From the NCBI RefSeq assembly GCF_040412425.1, contig NC_089766.1, positions 49,900,797 to 49,964,796 on the forward strand: a DNA stretch of 64,000 nucleotides, given 5' to 3'. Made by a program: the position numbers and the translations under genes. The stretch comes from Macrobrachium rosenbergii (lineage: Eukaryota; Arthropoda; Malacostraca; Decapoda; Palaemonidae). Below are positions 60,076 to 64,000 of the stretch, in pieces. Each line of letters begins with the position of its first letter. Position 1 is the first letter of the stretch. A model generated the notes under the pieces. The model ran no database searches and was not told the DNA's origin. It was given only the letters and a program-made list of their open reading frames with translations.

Positions 60076-60433
60076 CGCAGGCAAATGATCACAGGTACAG
60101 TTTGATAAAACGTAGCGGAATAATATAAGCGACACGTGTCATGGCAGTCACGATAAATTTGACTGAAAACTTAACAATCTCTCCGGGACTGTTAATTAAC
60201 GGAAGGTTCGTCATATTCATGTGTTTGAATTATGAATGCTGGTAATCTGGTGTCATCCGTCAGTGATTTAGGTAATTAGGCGATGTACATAATTCTGATC
60301 CGTTGAAATGATCTAAATTTTTAATCAAAGCTTGCATAACTTTAAGACTCACCCTAATTTTGTTCAGAATTGCTTTGTGGGTCAATGATGATGAGACATT
60401 GAGAATCATCATGAATATTTAACACGTGAGTCT

Positions 60434-60443
<10 letters not shown>
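60073..60443. other. No gene seen
   Basis: Nothing recognised. Confidence 0.5.
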
Positions 60444-60520
<77 letters not shown>

Positions 60521-60528
60521 TATATACG
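60444..60528. repeat. (TA)n microsatellite
   Basis: TA run with one TGTA interruption. Confidence 0.95.
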
Positions 60529-60840
60529 ACGGTTTATCACTAATTTTGCACTCGGCGTTTTTATGCTTTCAAATATTAATCCATAAGAAACTCGCTAACA
60601 TGAAAATTCACTTTTAACTTTGGAATAACTAACAAACAGAGGCATTTATGTATCGAAATTGCTTATACTCTGACCAAGATTGTGAAAACTGTCTTCTGGG
60701 GTTGGTACACGAGTAAGTAGTTACTATCCATTCATATCAGAATATAAATGGAAAATCCTCGCGATATGTAAATTATCAATCCCGTCACGATGATGACACC
60801 AAGTGTCACCTTCACTCCCTGGTTGTCGCCTTCCATACCT

Positions 60841-60841
<1 letters not shown>
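60529..60841. other. No gene seen
   Basis: Nothing recognised. Confidence 0.5.

Positions 60842-60882
<41 letters not shown>
60842..60882. repeat. (GA)n microsatellite
   Basis: Pure GA run. Confidence 0.95.
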
Positions 60883-60889
<7 letters not shown>

Positions 60890-61036
60890 ACGTGACTAAC
60901 GAAGCCGATAAGATTAGCACCTGTAAAACTTAAAATCGCGCCTGGCGGATGATAGCTATCATAGTCAGTTCAGGATGACGGATACACGGTGGGTGGAGCC
61001 GAGGTGGATGATGCTTTGTTGGGTATACAGTTAGGC

Positions 61037-61040
<4 letters not shown>

Positions 61041-61098
<58 letters not shown>
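61041..61098. repeat. (GA)n microsatellite
   Basis: Pure GA run. Confidence 0.95.
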
Positions 61099-61100
<2 letters not shown>

Positions 61101-61351
61101 GGCGTCACTCTGTAACGCTCCGCAAGCGACGCAGATACAATAACTGTTTGGTTTCGCGGCAGTTCTCTCCACTAGACTGACAGCGAGGTTTGATTTTTAA
61201 TCTCGATTCTTTGCGATATATTACCACCCCAAAACAATTCTCATGTACTTTTATTAACTGATTTATATTGTCATCTATTTATCGAATCATTTGTTTTTCT
61301 TTCTGCATTTCCTTTTGTCTTCTCTAATTTCTTTCAAATGAAAATCGTACT

Positions 61352-61417
61352 CTTTGGAAGCTTGAATTTCAAGTAAATGGCCCATGTAGGCTTCTTCCAT
61401 AAGAATAAGGTTCATCT

Positions 61418-61475
<58 letters not shown>
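61352..61475 (+). mobile_element. SINE-C, 3' half with (AAT)n tail
   Basis: ggaagcttgaatttcaagta, then aggttcatctcctga, then about 18 AAT units. Confidence 0.82.
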
Positions 61476-61489
61476 TAGGATTATAAGAT

Positions 61490-61894
61490 GGGGATCGACC
61501 TATCCCAGGAGATATCAAGAGAAGACGAACATTTGCAGTTGTCGAAGACATCCGCAGAAACGTTAAATGGCTGGTGTGCCGTTATAAGGGAAACTTGATC
61601 GCGTGCATAATAGCAATCGTCTTCTTCGTCCTCCATATGGTAATACGGTAACACGAGGTCACGTGTGTACATTTTCAACTCCGCGGTTAATACAGGGTTG
61701 TATTGTAGCCACCCATGTAATTTATAATCTTCTTCGAACTGTGATTTTGAATAGCTTCGAAATCTTTGTAGAGACAACTTCGGAATTTGAGGTACAATAA
61801 GGTATGATTGGGAACTAAGGTTTCCGAGCGTAGCCTGGGCCCATGGCTTGTAATGCAGTTGATAAATGCTTTCAGTGTAGTTTAGGAAAAATCA
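61490..61894 (-). CDS. Possible exon, unknown protein
   Basis: The minus-strand frame is open for about 135 codons without an obvious start. It includes YSKSQFEEDYKLHGWLQYNP, VLTAELKMYTRDLVLPYYHM and EDEEDDCYYARDQ, and ends in a stop beside the SINE-C tail. Codon use and low bias look coding, but I find no strong acceptor or donor and no family match. It may be an exon of a gene lying to the right, or chance. Confidence 0.25.
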
Positions 61895-61933
61895 TTAAAT
61901 GGACTTCATCTTTGTCGTGAGATTTCCATCTGC

Positions 61934-61935
<2 letters not shown>

Positions 61936-62001
<66 letters not shown>

Positions 62002-62010
62002 TTATTATTA
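61936..62010. repeat. (ATT)n microsatellite
   Basis: Triplet run of about 22 units; its complement is (AAT)n, so possibly a SINE-C tail in reverse. Confidence 0.95.
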
Positions 62011-62157
62011 TTAATTATTAGAGTGAACTTTATAAATGTTATTATTTATAAAGTTTATTTTATAGAATTTTTGTGAATTAAAAATGTCACAAAACGAACA
62101 AAACAGCTAACTGAAAAAATTTACAACTGCCGCTGAAATCTGAGTAAAATATATAAC

Positions 62158-62578
62158 AAGTAAAAAAATGCGCCGAAGTTTCTTCGGTGCAATCGAGTTT
62201 TCTGTACAGCCGCTAGTGTATAATCAAAGCCACCGAAAATAGACCTATCTTTCGGTGGTCTCGGTATAATGCTGTATGAGCCGCGGCCCATGAAACTTTA
62301 ACCACGGGCCGGTGGTGGCCTATTCTATATCGTTGCCAGACGCACGATTATGGCTAAGTTTAACACTAAATAAAATAAAAAACTAATGAAGCTAGAGGGC
62401 TGCAATTTGGTATGGTTGATGATTGGAGGGTGGATGATCAACATAGCCAATTTGCAGTCCTCTAGCCTTAAGACAAGAGGGCAATTTTTAAAAAATAACA
62501 GAAAAAGTGCGGAAAAATAACAAAAAGTGCGGACGGACAGACAAAGCCGCCACAATAGTTTTCTTCTACAGAAGGCTA
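62158..62578 (-). mobile_element. Element B, full-length copy
   Basis: Begins aagtaaaaaaatgcgccgaa and has gtttcttcggtgc, a ccaccgaaaatag...ctttcggtgg hairpin and the central palindrome. The acagaaaaagtgcggacgga phrase occurs twice. Confidence 0.9.
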
Positions 62579-62869
62579 GTAAAAACAAGTGTAGTAGAAA
62601 GTACACATTTATCTGAGAAGGAACATTCCACATTCTTTCCTCTTTCACATTCCAACACATTGGAAAGCACATTTACATTTATCCGTAACGTCACTTCATA
62701 TGACTTTCTCTGATAACTTTATTGATGTGATGGAATTCATTTGAATGATCTTATTTATCATAAGGCCGAAATGGGTCCCAATTTCAAAACTGGTTGAAAT
62801 AGGGCGTAGATTGGAACAATGTCGAGGCCAAAATTAAGTCAGTTTTATCGTGGTTGGACTCTGTCATTT

Positions 62870-63260
62870 AGTTTTCTGTAAAAGAAAACTATTGAGCAGG
62901 CTTTGTTTGTCGGTCCGAACTTTATTCTGTCCGCCCTCAGATCTTGAAAACTGCTGAGGCTAGAGGGCTGCAAATTGGTATGTTGATCATCCACCCTCCA
63001 ATCATCAAACATACCAAATTGCAGCCCTCTAGCCTCCTCAGTAGTTCTTATTTCATTTAAGGTTAAATTTAGCCATAATCGTGCTTCTGGCAACGATATA
63101 GGATAGGCCACCACGGGGCCGTGGTTAAAGATTTATGGATCGCGACTCATACAGCATTATACCGAGACCACTGAAAGATAGATCTACTCTCGGTGGCCTT
63201 GATTATACGCTGTAGCGGCCAAGATCTAAATCTTGGTAGCGACTGTACAGAAAACTCGAT
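62870..63260 (+). mobile_element. Element B, full-length copy
   Basis: Left hairpin agttttctgtaaaagaaaac; the ctcctcag change is in one arm only of the central palindrome. A 25-base insertion, ccaagatctaaatcttggta, forms its own small hairpin near 63219. Confidence 0.9.
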
Positions 63261-63617
63261 TGCGTCTGTCCTTGTGGTCTCAAAATTGGTTATTTTTTTT
63301 TAAGCGTACTATCTCATTATTTCTTCCTCCATTCCCTCCCCCTCTCTTCTCTTTCTCTCTCTCTTCCTCCCCACCCATCTTTCTTTCTGTGCGTCTGTCC
63401 TGATCTCAAAATAAAATTGCCAATTTTCCTATTTGGCCTTCCTCTTATTTATCCTCTTTTATTTTTGTATGCTATTTTTCCATTTTTTTTGGATAGGCGC
63501 GGGATTTGAATGGAACCTCCCGACCTGTATATTGCAGGTCATGGGATCGGTTGAGTGTGCTGATGTAGGCCGATGTGTCCCGAGAGGTGAGAAGCCAGTT
63601 GGGTAGGTACCTTATTC
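63261..63617. other. No gene seen
   Basis: CT-rich at 63330-63380; a phrase tgtgcgtctgtcctgatctcaaaa repeats with an earlier one near 63266. Confidence 0.5.
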
Positions 63618-63682
63618 AGCCCTAGGAGAGCTGTTAATCAGCTCAGTGGTCTGGTAAAACTAAGGTATACTTAACTTAGCTT
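63618..63682 (+). mobile_element. SINE-D, 3' end only
   Basis: cagccctaggagagctgtta to ctaaggtatacttaactta. Confidence 0.8.
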
Positions 63683-64000
63683 TGCTTGTTTCTAATTATT
63701 TCCTAATAATTTGCAAGGTAAGGGTCTTTTTTTATGCTCGTTTCTCTCAATGTTCTCTTAATAATAATCAACGTTATTGTGTCTCAAACTTCTTGAGTTG
63801 AAGAACCCCATAGTTACATAATTATATATTCCTCTGGTTTTCAGAAAGTAATACTTTTGAAAATTCAACGTTGACCATCAGGTAAACAGGCAAACCACCA
63901 GCCACCCCCAAAAGCTCCCCCCCTTCCCCCCGCCCTGACCCTAACCTCAAAGACGACCAGAAAGATTCTTAAAAATAAAAAAAAAAAAAGAGGTTGCTAA
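63683..64000. other. No gene seen
   Basis: C-rich stretch at 63905-63945, then A-run. Nothing recognised. Confidence 0.5.

Overview
The window reads as nuclear DNA of a decapod crustacean. Microsatellites of (TA)n, (GA)n and (AAT)n are very dense, short interspersed repeats are packed in, and a few intron-containing genes sit far apart. The repeat types resemble those I associate with shrimps and prawns, but I cannot fix the species. I see no rRNA, no canonical tRNA gene, no CRISPR array and no bacterial or organellar gene.

The genes that stand out are six (A to F) of one apparent architecture: signal peptide, variable ectodomain, a basic RxxR-type site, a hydrophobic segment, and a short C-terminal domain. 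Gene A (592-1581, minus) runs off the left edge. Genes B (15692-19199, minus) and C (20316-23166, plus) are divergent, with starts 1.1 kb apart. Genes D (27873-29981, plus) and E (33304-38154, plus) follow in the same direction. Gene F (44260-48152, plus) is much larger. B, C, D and E are clear paralogues: each has a conserved Cys, a GxNAxxY(L/M/I)(S/T)F hydrophobic block, and an Asn-rich tract written in mixed AAC/AAT codons. In each, exon 1 ends at an Asn-Gln codon pair followed by a GT donor, and exon 2 opens with a (V/I)xx(M/F)PPG-(R/K)n motif. I rebuilt the downstream exons by splice sites and phase. C and F share a Cys-rich C-terminal domain with a phase-2 intron at the same place, which links the large gene F to the small paralogues. 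I do not know the function; a secreted or membrane-anchored, proteolytically processed, Asn-rich protein family is the most I can support. An extra exon at 24087-24284 may be an alternative last exon of gene C.

The rest is repeats. SINE-A is about 310 bp, has a hairpin head and an (ATTCA)n-like tail, and occurs in about 16 copies or fragments. Element B is about 390 bp, a non-coding multi-hairpin foldback element with about 13 copies, several inside introns of the gene family. SINE-C is tRNA-like with an (AAT)n tail. SINE-D is tRNA-like. Repeat E has two copies. LINE reverse-transcriptase tails occur near 6.0, 50.7, 58.9 and 59.2 kb. Two large minisatellites lie at 9930-11297 and 16517-17625.

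An LTR retrotransposon fills 51144-58880, with two nearly identical 1.13-kb LTRs, a leader with 58-bp tandem repeats, and a frame-broken gag-protease region. No reverse transcriptase or integrase is visible. It is flanked by inverted copies of the same LINE fragment. The differences between its LTRs are nearly all homopolymer or dinucleotide length changes. The same kind of change breaks the reading frame of gene F and the gag, so assembly error in simple runs is a real possibility. All coordinates for repeats are approximate to a few bases.
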